NCBI GenBank assembly: GCA_030560485.1
Contig: JAKTTS010000042.1
Coordinates: forward strand, 1 to 54,280
Reading direction: 5' to 3'
Length of the DNA stretch: 54,280 nt
Source: Ascoidea tarda (nom. inval.)
Lineage: Eukaryota; Ascomycota; Saccharomycetes; Ascoideales; Ascoideaceae
A model generated the notes under the pieces. That model saw only the letters and a list, made by a program, of their open reading frames with translations. It was not told the DNA's origin and ran no database searches. Position 1 is the first letter of the stretch, and every line of letters starts with the position of its first letter. The translations under genes were made by a program, and so were the position numbers. Shown in pieces: positions 10,700-21,046 of the stretch.

Positions 10700-13600
10700 A
10701 TGGCATCTACTTTATTGAAAGTGGCCAATGTGTCTCTGAGCTTGGCTCAAGACGATTTGGAGTTGCATTGGGATCTCAACGACTTTAGAACGTTGTACCA
10801 ACTTCTTCAAGTTAATACTCACAGCTCCAACAAAAATAACAATAATGGTGTTTTTAAGATTGATGGCAACATCAACAAAACAAATGTTTCGAATGCTAAT
10901 TATCTTCTTAAATACCTTAAAAATGATTTTGATCAATTGATTTTATTCAAAAGAAAAAACGTTGAGTCAAGAAATAAAATTTCAAATGGTGAAATTTCAA
11001 TCAACAAAATAGATTACAAACTCAACAATTCTTTTCAATTATTGACAATTCAATTATCTGATTTCTTAAATCTTGATGAGATTATTTCTGCAAACATTTT
11101 GCTTAACACCTTAAATGTCTATAATAAAAATACAAATAATGACAACAGTCAAAATAACAATATCAATGATTTATTTAACTCGACAAAAGGAACTTCCTTA
11201 ATAGATTTAGCAATTATATACTATTTCAAAAGAAATGAGCTCTTATTATTGATTTATTCATATTTAGTTTTCAATCCTAGTAATTATCTAGTTATGGATT
11301 TTGATTTATCAATTGACAAAGTTTTGAATTCATTTAAAGAAATTGAGTTTCACTTGGATCACATAAAAGATCAAATTATCCAAAATCGTTTATTAAGCAA
11401 TAGTAATAATTTAAACAGTACTATTAACAACAATAACTCAATTAATAACACCAGCGATAGTGGTGGCAATCTGTTCTTTAACAACAATAACGCTGGAACC
11501 AATATTCCTAATTTTAATAGCATTTCCAATAATCTAAGTTTAAACGAAAACATTAAAACCAATACTAATAATGATGCCTTTTTGTTAAATATTAATTACA
11601 AGAGAAAACAGTTTTTTAATCAGTACCAAATTTTATCTCAAATCTTATACTCCTTTTTAAATGATAATAATATTTTAAATGATAATAAAAAAAATAAAAA
11701 TTTCTCATTTATTGATTCTTTCTTAAAAAATAAAACTTTATTTAAATCGACTCAAAACAATGATTTGTTCATAATTTTTTACTTTCCTGGTATAATTGCT
11801 TATTTCAATACTATCTTCACTAAAAACTTAAGCTTGCAAATTGAACAAATTTATACACATTTTCAAAATGAATATAAAAATTACAGCCAATTTGATCAAA
11901 AGAAAAATCAACAACAATCTTCATTTTCCTCGCCTTCATCACCTTCTTCCACTTATTCATCTCTATCTAATCCATACTATTCGGCTGTTTCGTTTATTTT
12001 TTTAACTTATCTTCTTAATTATTCAATATTAATTAAAAAAACCAAAAATTTTAATTCAAAAAATTCAATCTACCAAATCCATTCAATTCAAAATTTGATT
12101 TTAGATTCAATTAAGATTTCCTCAATTGAAACTCTAATGTCAATTATGGCCGATGTTTTGGTCTACTCTTCATCAAATAATTCCTCGTTTGATTTGTCAA
12201 ATTTAATTAAAAGCAAATCTTTTATAAATTTTAGAAATTTGTTGCAAAAACATTTACCAATTTTAATTCCATACAAATTTTTAAATGACAATCCACAATC
12301 AATTAGTAATGCTTCATTTAATAATCAAGATATTCAAAACAACAATATTATTGGCTCTGATCATTTAAATCGTTATCAAATTGAAATTGCAAACTATAAA
12401 ATCGATGAAAATTTTAAAACCTTATTATCCTGTCAATTGATTCAAGTTGTTACTTTATTTATCAAAAACTCTTCAAATTTATTAAATAAAATTTCCGATT
12501 TTGAAGAAGATTTTCTTTTATCAAATTTGAATTCAAATCAAATTGAAAATTCTTCTGGTAATAATCTACAACCCACAAGTTTAATTTCTATCAACAATAA
12601 TATTAATAATCAAATTGATAGTAACATTCAAAATAACATTAGTATGGATTTAAATTTAGATGAAATTACTGAAATTGCAGATTTAGAAAGGTTACATATG
12701 TTAATCTATTACATTAATATATTGAATCCAAATTTAACCGACGAATGGTTTAACAAACTAAACATTGATATTGAATTTGACTCTAAAAACATACCCAATG
12801 ACAATATAACTGATATTGAATATAACAATGGCGAGAATGATTCCAATAATGATAATACAATGTTAGATTTTATTTATTGGGGGTTGGTTAAATCGAATAC
12901 AACTTTAATGAAATCTTGCTACTGTTTGATGATTTCCTCTTTTATTAACGATTCAAAGACTGCACTAAATTTTTTTCAAATTTTAAATGATGGCATACTA
13001 TTAAAAACTATGATATTGGACAATTCTACAGAATCGAAAAAAAAAACAACTAATCAAACAACCTCTCCTGGTTTTTTGATGTTTCAATCAAATTCAACTG
13101 ATATGACTACTCTACAGGTTAATCGTAATACCAATATAGATAAATTAAGTATTAAAAGCATTTTTGAAATATTAAAAAACTACAATAACCAATTAATACA
13201 TGTTTCAAATCAATTTCAACAACAACAGCAGCAACAAAAGTTTCAACAACAACTTATTTTGCTAAATGGAAACTCCAACGATGCACCTGCCAAAGTGCTT
13301 TCTGAAACCTCTGTTTATGAGATTTCAGCCTATCTCTCTTTATTTTCAAAAATTGCTTCTTTATCTGATGACTTTAAAAAATTAATGACTAAAAATTCCA
13401 ATTTTAACATTATTAATATTTGTTTTACTTTTTTGAAGTCAAAAGAATGCAATTTTTATGGTTCTGTTTTTCAAACATTAAAATCCTTGATCTCAAAAGA
13501 TTTAAACGTATCCTACAAAATATGGAATTTACTTGATTCTTGGATTTTTGAGCATAATCTTTACAACGTCGATTATAATAATGGTTTAATGAATCATAGT

Positions 13601-16600
13601 TTAAAATTTAAGGAGATTTTTGACAGGTGTTTTAAAAATTTCAATGATTTACTTGGGTTTGTGGAATTATTAAATCAATTGATTTCATCAAACTATTCTA
13701 CGCAATCGAAATTGTTTTTGCCTTATCCCAAAAATTTAGGTTTTAAGTATCGTAAAGCTGGAATTTGGCCATATGTGGAGTATTTACTTAGTGAAGTATT
13801 TGTGAATTTAAACGCTTCAGCGGTTGATGTGGGAAATAAGAAATTGTTGCAAATCTCAATTTTAAATTTCATATCTAATTGTTTTAAATTTCTTGATCCC
13901 AATTTAATTTTATTTAGCCAGTTGTCCGGGGTTGATAATATTGATATTTTGGGAAAGAACCCTGAAGATAATAACTTCTCAATTGATTTCAACAAATTTT
14001 TGCTTGAAAACCCATGTTCAGCTGTCATGAACTATCTTTATCAACCTAAGGTTTATCATGTGTTGTTTAGAATTATTTCAGAGAGATTTGATGATATAAA
14101 TCTCAAAGAAGAAGGAGACTTGAATGTTATTTCACTTTCGTCTTCTTTAAGTATTATTAATACTATCATTGAGCTTGAAAGAACATTTATTGATATTATT
14201 CTTCCATGTATTAGATTCAATAATAAATTTGGGTTTTCAACATATTTACCTAAGGATATTGGTCTTTTTGGTATAACTTCAATAATTGAGCCTATTATAA
14301 GTAACTTGTCGATTATTATAAATCTATCTTTATATATTGGATCAACTCATCTTAAAATCAGCTCTGAATCAGTCAAAATTTTATCAAAACTATCTGTTTC
14401 AAGAGAATGTATAGCTGTATCTTCCAAGATATCAGGCAAAACCAAGAATTCTTTTGTTCAAGGAAATCGATTGTTAACAGCTATTCAAACATTTGATGTT
14501 AATTCAAAAGTTCGATATTCATTTATTAATCAACTTGAATCACACTTACATGTCATTTTTCGTGAATCATTGAATAATATTAGCGGGGCTTCCAAACAAT
14601 TAATAAATTTAAAACTTGATATTTTGAGATTTCTTGATATTAATCTTTCTTCAATTGGACAGGAAAAAACTATATCTCATTATTTATTGGGAATTGATTT
14701 TAACACGCATTCAAAAAATCCATTTATACTATCCTCTTATGATGTCCCGACGATTTCTGGAGAAAGTTCATTATTGAACTATGTTCTTTCAATGTTTGAT
14801 TATTTCTTGGAGATGGTAGAGAATAAAAACAATGAATTCGATGAAATTAATTATATTTCAATTAAATTTTTATCAATGATTATGGAAATTATTTTGAAAT
14901 TGATTAAAAATGAACTAACGTCGGGTTTAGTTTTAAAATTTTTGAGAAATCATAACTTTGAAGATAAAATAATTAGTATAAATTTAAGGACTACTTTAAA
15001 AGCTACAAAATTTTCTGGGAATTATTTTAATAATGATTTCAATAATTTTGACAATAAATTTTCATTTGATGATTCTAGCAGTGATTGTTTCTTTCTTTTT
15101 TTCAAGTTGAAATGTTTTATTATGGAGTATATTATAATTGAGTTGAATGAGGATAATAATAACGAGGATAATAATGAAAGACTGAACAAGTTGTTAAACT
15201 ATTTGATTAAGAAAAATGACTTTTCAAAAGACTTTATCAAAATCAATTCATATTTTGACTTTTCAGAATTCAATGTCAAGTTAAAACCTGAATCAAAAGC
15301 TGTTAAAAATTTAAATTATTTCAAGAAAATCAATTTAGAATCGATTATTGAATGGATTGAATTTTCGTCAGACGACTCTAATCATAGTGATAAAAAGGAT
15401 TGTTTTAACATAAAGACATTGAATTTATTGCTTGAATTAAGATTGAAGGCTTCAATTACAGAAAAACACTTGACAAAAACTTCTGAAAAAAAGAAGGGTT
15501 TTTTCGGAATGATAAATGATGACAATAATAATATTAATAGTCTCATTCCTAGTAGTAATGTGGGTGCAGATTTAATTAAAAAGGATGATAAGAACGTGGA
15601 TCAAAAACAAATTAGAAATAAAGAAAATCCAGATATCTATGAGGAAATGAAGCGAGTTAAAGAGTTTATTTTAAATATCAATACTTGTTTTAAAGTTCAA
15701 AAGATTCAATCTAGATGTTTAAAAACTTGGATTAAACTCATTGAAAATATATTGATTAAAAATGAGCTAAAGGCATTTGATAGATGTGATTTCATTTTAG
15801 TTTTATATCAATTGATTATACCAAAGATAAATTATTATGTTGAGAACAATATCACTTATGCAGAAGAGTTGACATCGTTGTCATTATTACTATTCAATTT
15901 GCATTACAAGGATTTTATTAGCGATAATAATGATGATGACAGGGGAAATAATAGCCATAGTGGTGATAGAGATAGCAATAATACTAATGTTTTATTGTTT
16001 TGTGAAAGATTATTTCCGCTATTTAAGACATGTCTTAATAGCATATTAAACTTTGAGGGATCAGGTAAACTTCGTTGCAATTTATATTTATTAATCAATC
16101 AGTTTTTGTTGTCAGTTTTGGAAGATAAGAAACTAAGTTTAGAATTATTGAACAGTATTAAGTTTTCAAACGATAAATTAACCGAAATTTTAATCAAAGA
16201 TTTTACTGAGAATGGGGGGCTAATTAAGATCATTTCATTGACTTTATTGCAAACATTATATCTTTTGGGAGAAAAGAATGAGAAAAATAATTTAATTTTG
16301 CAGTTAATATTAAGAAAAAAATTTGTTCTAAGATTGTTAACCAAGTTAATTGAAATCGATAAAATATTATTAAGTTCTGATGGGTTGAAAAATTTTAAAA
16401 GCATTGATGTAAGCAGTTATGACACGTTCAATGGTAGTAATTTTGACACTAATTCTAACGACAATAAAGAGAATAAAGAGAATAAGATTATTGGTAGCAG
16501 TAACGATAATGAAGACGATACGTCAATTTTGAATTATGTGAGATATGAGCTAACAGTATTTAAAACAATAATCATTTTCTTAATTTCTATTTCAAGGAAT

Positions 16601-17092
16601 AAAAAGGGGTGTAACATATTAATCAAGGATAATTTTTTCAAAGAGTTGAAAAAAATTCAATTACTAAAGTTTGATCTTGAAGTTGGGATTGAGATTGAGT
16701 ATATCAGCAATGGTGAAACGTTTGGGAAAATTTTGAATAACAATTTGAGTTTATTGGAATACTCGTTGTTTAACAATAGTAATGAAAACTTTATATTTCC
16801 CTTTGAGATTGCAATACCAATTTTCCAATTGGTATCGACAGTGTTGATCACTGTGGGCCCAAACAATCGATTTATTGTAAAGGAAATTAAAGATATCCTC
16901 GATTCATACAAAGAACCGATTTCCAAGATACTAAAGAAGCATTTATTGATCAACGACGAAGAGCTCAAAGGAAGATATTTCCACAAAAACCAAAAGCCCA
17001 AGCTAAGCGACAACAGGATGATGGTGTTGAAATACCAGCAAGTGGTGGATGTGATAGCATTGTTGACCATCTTAACAGAGTACACTCCATAG
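10700..17092 (+). CDS. NUP192: Nucleoporin Nup192 (Nup205 family), inner-ring scaffold
   Basis: 2130 aa, ATG at 10700, single exon. Nup192 is a large alpha-solenoid of the nuclear pore inner ring that binds Nic96/Nup53 and shapes the transport channel. Matches to S. cerevisiae Nup192 in order: LNLDEI near 125, a YDILSQILY-like YQILSQILYSF near 310, FFIIYY-like LFIIFYFPG, KAGIWPYVEYL near 1018, INQLESHL near 1275, TISHYLLG and NELTSGLVLKFL near 1415. It is about 450 residues longer than the S. cerevisiae protein (1683 aa). The excess is mostly Asn/Ser-rich inserts (for example 145-160, 230-285, 600-640), a polyQ near 838-848, and an acidic loop near 1740. GC is higher in the first and last few hundred bases than in the body. 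Confidence 0.97.
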   Translation: MASTLLKVANVSLSLAQDDLELHWDLNDFRTLYQLLQVNTHSSNKNNNNGVFKIDGNINKTNVSNANYLLKYLKNDFDQLILFKRKNVESRNKISNGEISINKIDYKLNNSFQLLTIQLSDFLNLDEIISANILLNTLNVYNKNTNNDNSQNNNINDLFNSTKGTSLIDLAIIYYFKRNELLLLIYSYLVFNPSNYLVMDFDLSIDKVLNSFKEIEFHLDHIKDQIIQNRLLSNSNNLNSTINNNNSINNTSDSGGNLFFNNNNAGTNIPNFNSISNNLSLNENIKTNTNNDAFLLNINYKRKQFFNQYQILSQILYSFLNDNNILNDNKKNKNFSFIDSFLKNKTLFKSTQNNDLFIIFYFPGIIAYFNTIFTKNLSLQIEQIYTHFQNEYKNYSQFDQKKNQQQSSFSSPSSPSSTYSSLSNPYYSAVSFIFLTYLLNYSILIKKTKNFNSKNSIYQIHSIQNLILDSIKISSIETLMSIMADVLVYSSSNNSSFDLSNLIKSKSFINFRNLLQKHLPILIPYKFLNDNPQSISNASFNNQDIQNNNIIGSDHLNRYQIEIANYKIDENFKTLLSCQLIQVVTLFIKNSSNLLNKISDFEEDFLLSNLNSNQIENSSGNNLQPTSLISINNNINNQIDSNIQNNISMDLNLDEITEIADLERLHMLIYYINILNPNLTDEWFNKLNIDIEFDSKNIPNDNITDIEYNNGENDSNNDNTMLDFIYWGLVKSNTTLMKSCYCLMISSFINDSKTALNFFQILNDGILLKTMILDNSTESKKKTTNQTTSPGFLMFQSNSTDMTTLQVNRNTNIDKLSIKSIFEILKNYNNQLIHVSNQFQQQQQQQKFQQQLILLNGNSNDAPAKVLSETSVYEISAYLSLFSKIASLSDDFKKLMTKNSNFNIINICFTFLKSKECNFYGSVFQTLKSLISKDLNVSYKIWNLLDSWIFEHNLYNVDYNNGLMNHSLKFKEIFDRCFKNFNDLLGFVELLNQLISSNYSTQSKLFLPYPKNLGFKYRKAGIWPYVEYLLSEVFVNLNASAVDVGNKKLLQISILNFISNCFKFLDPNLILFSQLSGVDNIDILGKNPEDNNFSIDFNKFLLENPCSAVMNYLYQPKVYHVLFRIISERFDDINLKEEGDLNVISLSSSLSIINTIIELERTFIDIILPCIRFNNKFGFSTYLPKDIGLFGITSIIEPIISNLSIIINLSLYIGSTHLKISSESVKILSKLSVSRECIAVSSKISGKTKNSFVQGNRLLTAIQTFDVNSKVRYSFINQLESHLHVIFRESLNNISGASKQLINLKLDILRFLDINLSSIGQEKTISHYLLGIDFNTHSKNPFILSSYDVPTISGESSLLNYVLSMFDYFLEMVENKNNEFDEINYISIKFLSMIMEIILKLIKNELTSGLVLKFLRNHNFEDKIISINLRTTLKATKFSGNYFNNDFNNFDNKFSFDDSSSDCFFLFFKLKCFIMEYIIIELNEDNNNEDNNERLNKLLNYLIKKNDFSKDFIKINSYFDFSEFNVKLKPESKAVKNLNYFKKINLESIIEWIEFSSDDSNHSDKKDCFNIKTLNLLLELRLKASITEKHLTKTSEKKKGFFGMINDDNNNINSLIPSSNVGADLIKKDDKNVDQKQIRNKENPDIYEEMKRVKEFILNINTCFKVQKIQSRCLKTWIKLIENILIKNELKAFDRCDFILVLYQLIIPKINYYVENNITYAEELTSLSLLLFNLHYKDFISDNNDDDRGNNSHSGDRDSNNTNVLLFCERLFPLFKTCLNSILNFEGSGKLRCNLYLLINQFLLSVLEDKKLSLELLNSIKFSNDKLTEILIKDFTENGGLIKIISLTLLQTLYLLGEKNEKNNLILQLILRKKFVLRLLTKLIEIDKILLSSDGLKNFKSIDVSSYDTFNGSNFDTNSNDNKENKENKIIGSSNDNEDDTSILNYVRYELTVFKTIIIFLISISRNKKGCNILIKDNFFKELKKIQLLKFDLEVGIEIEYISNGETFGKILNNNLSLLEYSLFNNSNENFIFPFEIAIPIFQLVSTVLITVGPNNRFIVKEIKDILDSYKEPISKILKKHLLINDEELKGRYFHKNQKPKLSDNRMMVLKYQQVVDVIALLTILTEYTP

Positions 17093-17225
17093 TTTTTTAC
17101 GTGTTTATCTGGTAGTTTATATAGAAACAGTAAATTCCAACAACTTTTTTTTTGTGCAACTTTTGCTTCTGCTTTTTCTACTTCTTCTGCTTCTCCTGCT
17201 TCTCTTCCTCGGATATTGCAAACAT

Positions 17226-17247
17226 CACGTGAGTTATTTTCGGGTAA
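17226..17247 (+). promoter_or_regulatory. CACGTG plus CGGGTAA element, MRPL32 promoter
   Basis: CACGTG at 17226-17231 and CGGGTAA at 17241-17247, in the 289-bp space between NUP192 and MRPL32. The CGGGTAA is 141 bp before the MRPL32 ATG. Order, orientation and distance mirror the NUP192 promoter. A TTC/TCT-rich tract lies just upstream. Confidence 0.6.
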
Positions 17248-17381
17248 CCAAAACCGGTTGGAAATCAGCGAAATTTTCAAAACCACAAAAAAGACCAATT
17301 AAAATCATAAAGAAGCTTTTGAAGAACAGATTCCTTTGAAGAACCTTCTGAAGAAGCCCATATTTGATCAGGATACTGAAA

Positions 17382-18059
17382 ATGGCGTCTATGGTGTACC
17401 GAATGGGAGCTGTTACCGGTGATTCGTTGTCCTCGTATCTTGGTAGATTAGCTGGTTTGTTACCAAGACTTCCCTCCATTCAAATTGCCATATCTCTACC
17501 AGGCTCGAATAATAGCAAGAAAGACAATGCTGAAACTGGTGATTGTGAAAATAAATTGGAAGAGCTAATTGAGAACTTGAAAAACCAGGACCCAAATCCA
17601 ATCTTCAATCCTTTGGAAATGGGAATACTTAAAGCAGTTCCTAAACAGAAAGTGTCGCATTGTCGTAGAAGAAAGAGACAGTTGGATTCGAGTAAACATT
17701 TAAAATTGAAATTAAATTTAAATTGTTGTCCTTCTTGTGGAAGAGTTAAAAAAAATCATTTCCTTTGCCATCATTGTGCATTTGAAATTAGAAGTTTCTG
17801 GAGAGGTTTGGATAAAAAGAATAATCCTCAATTTGAGGAACAAAGAAAGTTTGCTAATCAAGAATTTTTAAGTAAAACAGACCAAAGAATTTTGTATCCT
17901 GGGAAATTTGATACGGACGAAATGCGTCAATTGAGGAACACAGATAATTACATTCTCAAGAGAGATAAACCTATATTTTTTGAAAGAAATATGGTGATTC
18001 GTAATAAACATGATCTTTTAAAAGATGCTTTAGAGAAAAACAAAAAACATAAAATCTGA
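17382..18059 (+). CDS. MRPL32: Mitochondrial large-subunit ribosomal protein bL32m
   Basis: 225 aa. The start is taken as ATG 17382, because the six codons upstream in frame begin with TTG. The first 40 or so residues are basic/hydrophobic, as a mitochondrial presequence should be (m-AAA protease trims MrpL32 in S. cerevisiae). The bL32 core begins at about 83 (LKAVPKQKVSHCRRRKRQL), followed by a CPSC-x9-CHHC zinc site (C116, C119, C129, C132). The C-terminal extension of about 90 residues is typical of the fungal mitochondrial form. It lies tail to tail with BET4. Confidence 0.95.
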   Translation: MASMVYRMGAVTGDSLSSYLGRLAGLLPRLPSIQIAISLPGSNNSKKDNAETGDCENKLEELIENLKNQDPNPIFNPLEMGILKAVPKQKVSHCRRRKRQLDSSKHLKLKLNLNCCPSCGRVKKNHFLCHHCAFEIRSFWRGLDKKNNPQFEEQRKFANQEFLSKTDQRILYPGKFDTDEMRQLRNTDNYILKRDKPIFFERNMVIRNKHDLLKDALEKNKKHKI

Positions 18060-18192
18060 TTAAATTTAGTTATAATTATCATTGTAATTGTCATTATTAT
18101 TATTATTATTATTATTACTGCTATTATATAAAAATATGTATTTATATATAAACATTCTTCTTGTTGATAATAAATTCAATTTATGAATAATC

Positions 18193-19398
18193 CTATAAAG
18201 TTTCAAATCTTTTATTATAAATTGTCTGCAAATCAAAATACCTATTCGATCTCAAAGGATCAATTTCAATCAATGTAGTTAAATTTTGATTAAAATTTGT
18301 TATTAAATTAGTTAAGGAATCTGGATTATTAGTGTCCTTTGTTTTCAACAAACCAATAAATTTATCGAATAGGGTCATTTGAATTTCAATTATAATCTTA
18401 AGACACCATTTATTATCTAAAGAATCTATATCATCACTTTTCTCCAAATCATTCAATTCATTAATATCTTTGATTTGAAGCAATAGTAATTTTACAATTT
18501 CAAGTTTGTTACTATTGTTATTGTTGCTGTTATTGCCATCCATACTCAAATCTAATAAATCATTCGAACATAACAACCATCGAAGATACAACCAAACTGA
18601 TTGATCATCAGGATCAGTGTAAATAGCATTCTTAAAATAGTCCAATTCTTTGGTTAGAAATTCCAATTTGTTTTCAAATTCTGGGTTTGTCTTCAATACG
18701 GCTTCTTTATATTGATTATCAAGATTGGTTTTTTTGAAGATTTTAATGATCAATTTTGATCTATTATGCAATGCAGAAAAATTGGAAAAATTTAAATTGA
18801 TTAGCTCAGTGGTATAGTTAAATTCAGATAATGACAACTCAGTGCCACTGACACTGGTACCAGAATTAGTAGAACTCTTGGAACCATTGGAGCTCTCAAT
18901 TAAACCTATAATGTATCTTCTATAATGCCAGCCATGAAAATTTCTCGAATCTAATGATAGTATTTTGTTTACAATGGCTAGCTCGTTGTTTAATTTGGGT
19001 TTGGGATTGTTCTCAAGGCACCACATTCGATGGTTCCAAATCCAGTAGCATTTGGGAAATCTTTTCAACAAAATGATAAGAAACTTCAATTCTCTTTCAA
19101 GAATAGCTGGTATCATATCATTGCTCACAGCAGTCTCGCCTTTCGCAACATCATCAGGGCTCTGAAACAACCCATTCAAAAATATCTCTCGTCTGTAATT
19201 CCAAATTGTGTAGTACTCAGGATTGAGATCCAACAACTTTGTCGACAACCTAAAAGCATCCTCAGAATAGTCCCTTTTGTCTCTTCTGGCAAGCACCATC
19301 GCATTCAACGTCTTGTAGTTCCTGATCCTGGCCCTGTCCCTGAGCTTCTTATTTCGCCTGGCCTCCTCGGACAACTTCTCTCTTTTGATCCCATGCAT
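18193..19398 (-). CDS. BET4: Rab geranylgeranyltransferase alpha subunit
   Basis: 401 aa. It pairs with Bet2 and, with the escort protein Mrs6, attaches geranylgeranyl groups to Rab GTPases such as Ypt1 and Sec4. The ATG at 19398 gives MHGIKREKLSEEARR, the family's usual start; the open frame reaches 19434 but only with a GTG. PFTA repeats are visible: NPEYYTIWNYRREI (59-72), FPKCYWIWNHRMW (114-126), DSRNFHGWHYRRYI (150-163), NFSALHNRSKL (205-215) and DPDDQSVWLYLRWL (about 269-282). Ser/Thr-rich (168-190) and Asn-rich (about 293-305) inserts lengthen it over the S. cerevisiae protein. It is divergent from CDC10, with a 366-bp shared promoter. Confidence 0.95.
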   Translation of the reverse strand: MHGIKREKLSEEARRNKKLRDRARIRNYKTLNAMVLARRDKRDYSEDAFRLSTKLLDLNPEYYTIWNYRREIFLNGLFQSPDDVAKGETAVSNDMIPAILERELKFLIILLKRFPKCYWIWNHRMWCLENNPKPKLNNELAIVNKILSLDSRNFHGWHYRRYIIGLIESSNGSKSSTNSGTSVSGTELSLSEFNYTTELINLNFSNFSALHNRSKLIIKIFKKTNLDNQYKEAVLKTNPEFENKLEFLTKELDYFKNAIYTDPDDQSVWLYLRWLLCSNDLLDLSMDGNNSNNNNSNKLEIVKLLLLQIKDINELNDLEKSDDIDSLDNKWCLKIIIEIQMTLFDKFIGLLKTKDTNNPDSLTNLITNFNQNLTTLIEIDPLRSNRYFDLQTIYNKRFETL

Positions 19399-19764
19399 TG
19401 CCACCCAATTGTCTTCAGAGCTCTTGTTCTTCACCTTATTCTTCCTATTACTATTATATCAACCTCTCTCCTTCGGCGATCTTCCTGATGTGGCAGGACC
19501 TTTCCTTGCCCAATGCAGCAGAGCCTCCCGCCCGATGTGGAAGAGCCCTCTGTTTAAATGCCAGGTGTTTCAAAACCAAAACATTCCTCTCGTTTTCTTC
19601 TCTTTCTTCTGCTTCCTCTGCTTCTCCTGCTTCTTTTGCTTCTTCTACTCTTTTTGCTCCAACAAACCACAAAGCCACCGCTTTTCCCAAGTCTCTCTTT
19701 ACTGTTGCTTCTTTTCTACTTACAAAGAACACTTCGTTCTCTTTCATTCAGTGCCTAATCGATC
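19399..19764. promoter_or_regulatory. Divergent promoter BET4 / CDC10
   Basis: 366 bp, GC-richer than the gene bodies, with a pyrimidine-rich stretch (CTTCTGCTTCCTCTGCTTC-like, about 19595-19650) upstream of CDC10. No clear TATA box. The stretch stays open in several frames but shows no protein family. Confidence 0.5.
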
Positions 19765-20715
19765 ATGTCCACCGAAGTTGATGCTCCTATCGCTCCAAAG
19801 TCCTACGTTGGTTTTGATACAATTACCAGTCAAATCGAACAAAGACTTCTTAAACGTGGCTTCCAATTCAATGTGATGGTTGTCGGCCACTCTGGGTTGG
19901 GTAAAACAACTCTCATCAACACTTTGTTTGCTTCTCATTTAACTGAATCAAGTGGCCGAAAATCTTCCACTGAATCAATTGAAAAGACTGCTGAGATTAA
20001 AGTCACCTCTCATACTCTTTTGGAAGAAAAAGTCAAACTAAATATCAATGTCATTGATACTCCAGGTTTTGGTGATCAGGTTAACAATGATAGATGTTGG
20101 GAACCAATCGTTAAATATATTAAAGAACAACACTCTCAATACTTAAGAAAAGAATTAACTGCTCAAAGAGAAAAGCATATTAAAGACACTAGAGTTCACT
20201 GTGTTCTTTACTTTATTGCTCCCAATGGTATTGGTTTAAAACCTTTAGATATAGCTGTATTGAAAAGATTAACTGAAATTGCCAATGTTGTGCCCATTAT
20301 AGCAAAATCAGATTCTTTGACTTTAGAAGAAAGAGCAAACTTTAAACACGTTTTACAAGATGAGTTTAAATATCATAATTTCAATTTTTATCCATACAAT
20401 ACTGATGATCTTTATGAACAGGAAAAAAATTTAAACGACAATATTAAATCAATAATTCCTTTTGCTATTGTTGGCTCCGAAGAAGAAATCTCTATAGGTG
20501 AAAGGGCCTTCAGAGGTAGAAGAACCAGATGGGGTGTTATTAACGTTGAAGACATTCAACAATGCGAATTTACCTATCTTAGGGATTTCTTAACTCGTAC
20601 TCATTTACAAGATTTAATTGAAACGACTGCCGTGGTCCATTATGAAACATTCAGAGCTAAACAATTAATTGCTCTCAAAGAAGGTTCAAGAAAAAAAGAT
20701 GATGATAAAAAATAA
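19765..20715 (+). CDS. CDC10: Septin Cdc10
   Basis: 316 aa septin, a GTP-binding subunit of the hetero-octamers that form the bud-neck filament collar. G1 is GHSGLGKT (41-48), G3 is DTPGFGD (98-104) and G4 is AKSD (180-183). The septin-unique element follows (TRWGVINVED, about 253-262, and YLRDFLTRTHLQDL). As is usual for Cdc10, it lacks the long C-terminal coiled coil of other septins and ends soon after the core, in a Lys/Asp-rich tail. The 5' half is moderately GC-rich and the 3' half AT-rich. It converges on the JmjC gene. Confidence 0.97.
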   Translation: MSTEVDAPIAPKSYVGFDTITSQIEQRLLKRGFQFNVMVVGHSGLGKTTLINTLFASHLTESSGRKSSTESIEKTAEIKVTSHTLLEEKVKLNINVIDTPGFGDQVNNDRCWEPIVKYIKEQHSQYLRKELTAQREKHIKDTRVHCVLYFIAPNGIGLKPLDIAVLKRLTEIANVVPIIAKSDSLTLEERANFKHVLQDEFKYHNFNFYPYNTDDLYEQEKNLNDNIKSIIPFAIVGSEEEISIGERAFRGRRTRWGVINVEDIQQCEFTYLRDFLTRTHLQDLIETTAVVHYETFRAKQLIALKEGSRKKDDDKK

Positions 20716-21046
20716 TTGATTAATATCAACAATTATAATAATTCAATAATAATCTTAATATACTAATTTAATTAACTAAATAACTAATTATCCTTTTTTT
20801 TCTTTTGTTTATCTGTTTTTCAATTTTACTTTACTTTATTTTATTTTATTTTAATTTAATTTAATTTAATTACTCATCTTTTTACCTTTTTTAGTTTTTC
20901 AATTTCATCATCCTTTTTTTTCCTTTTTTCGTCTTTTATTATTTTTAATAGTGTTTTTAATTTTGTTTTTTAATTTAACCTCTAATAAAATTCTAATTCT
21001 TAATATTTTATATAATCAATAATTCTTAACCTTAATGAATATTTAT
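20716..21046. terminator. Shared 3' region of CDC10 and the F-box/JmjC gene
   Basis: 331 bp, very AT-rich, with TTTTATTTTATTTTAATTT-type repeats at about 20824-20872 and many TATATA/AATAAA-like words suited to 3' end formation from both directions. No gene. Confidence 0.5.

Noticed and set aside
19558-19758. Leu-rich frames between BET4 and CDC10
   Set aside because: They are produced by the CTTCTGCTTCCTCTG pyrimidine repeat in the divergent promoter and have no likeness to a protein family.
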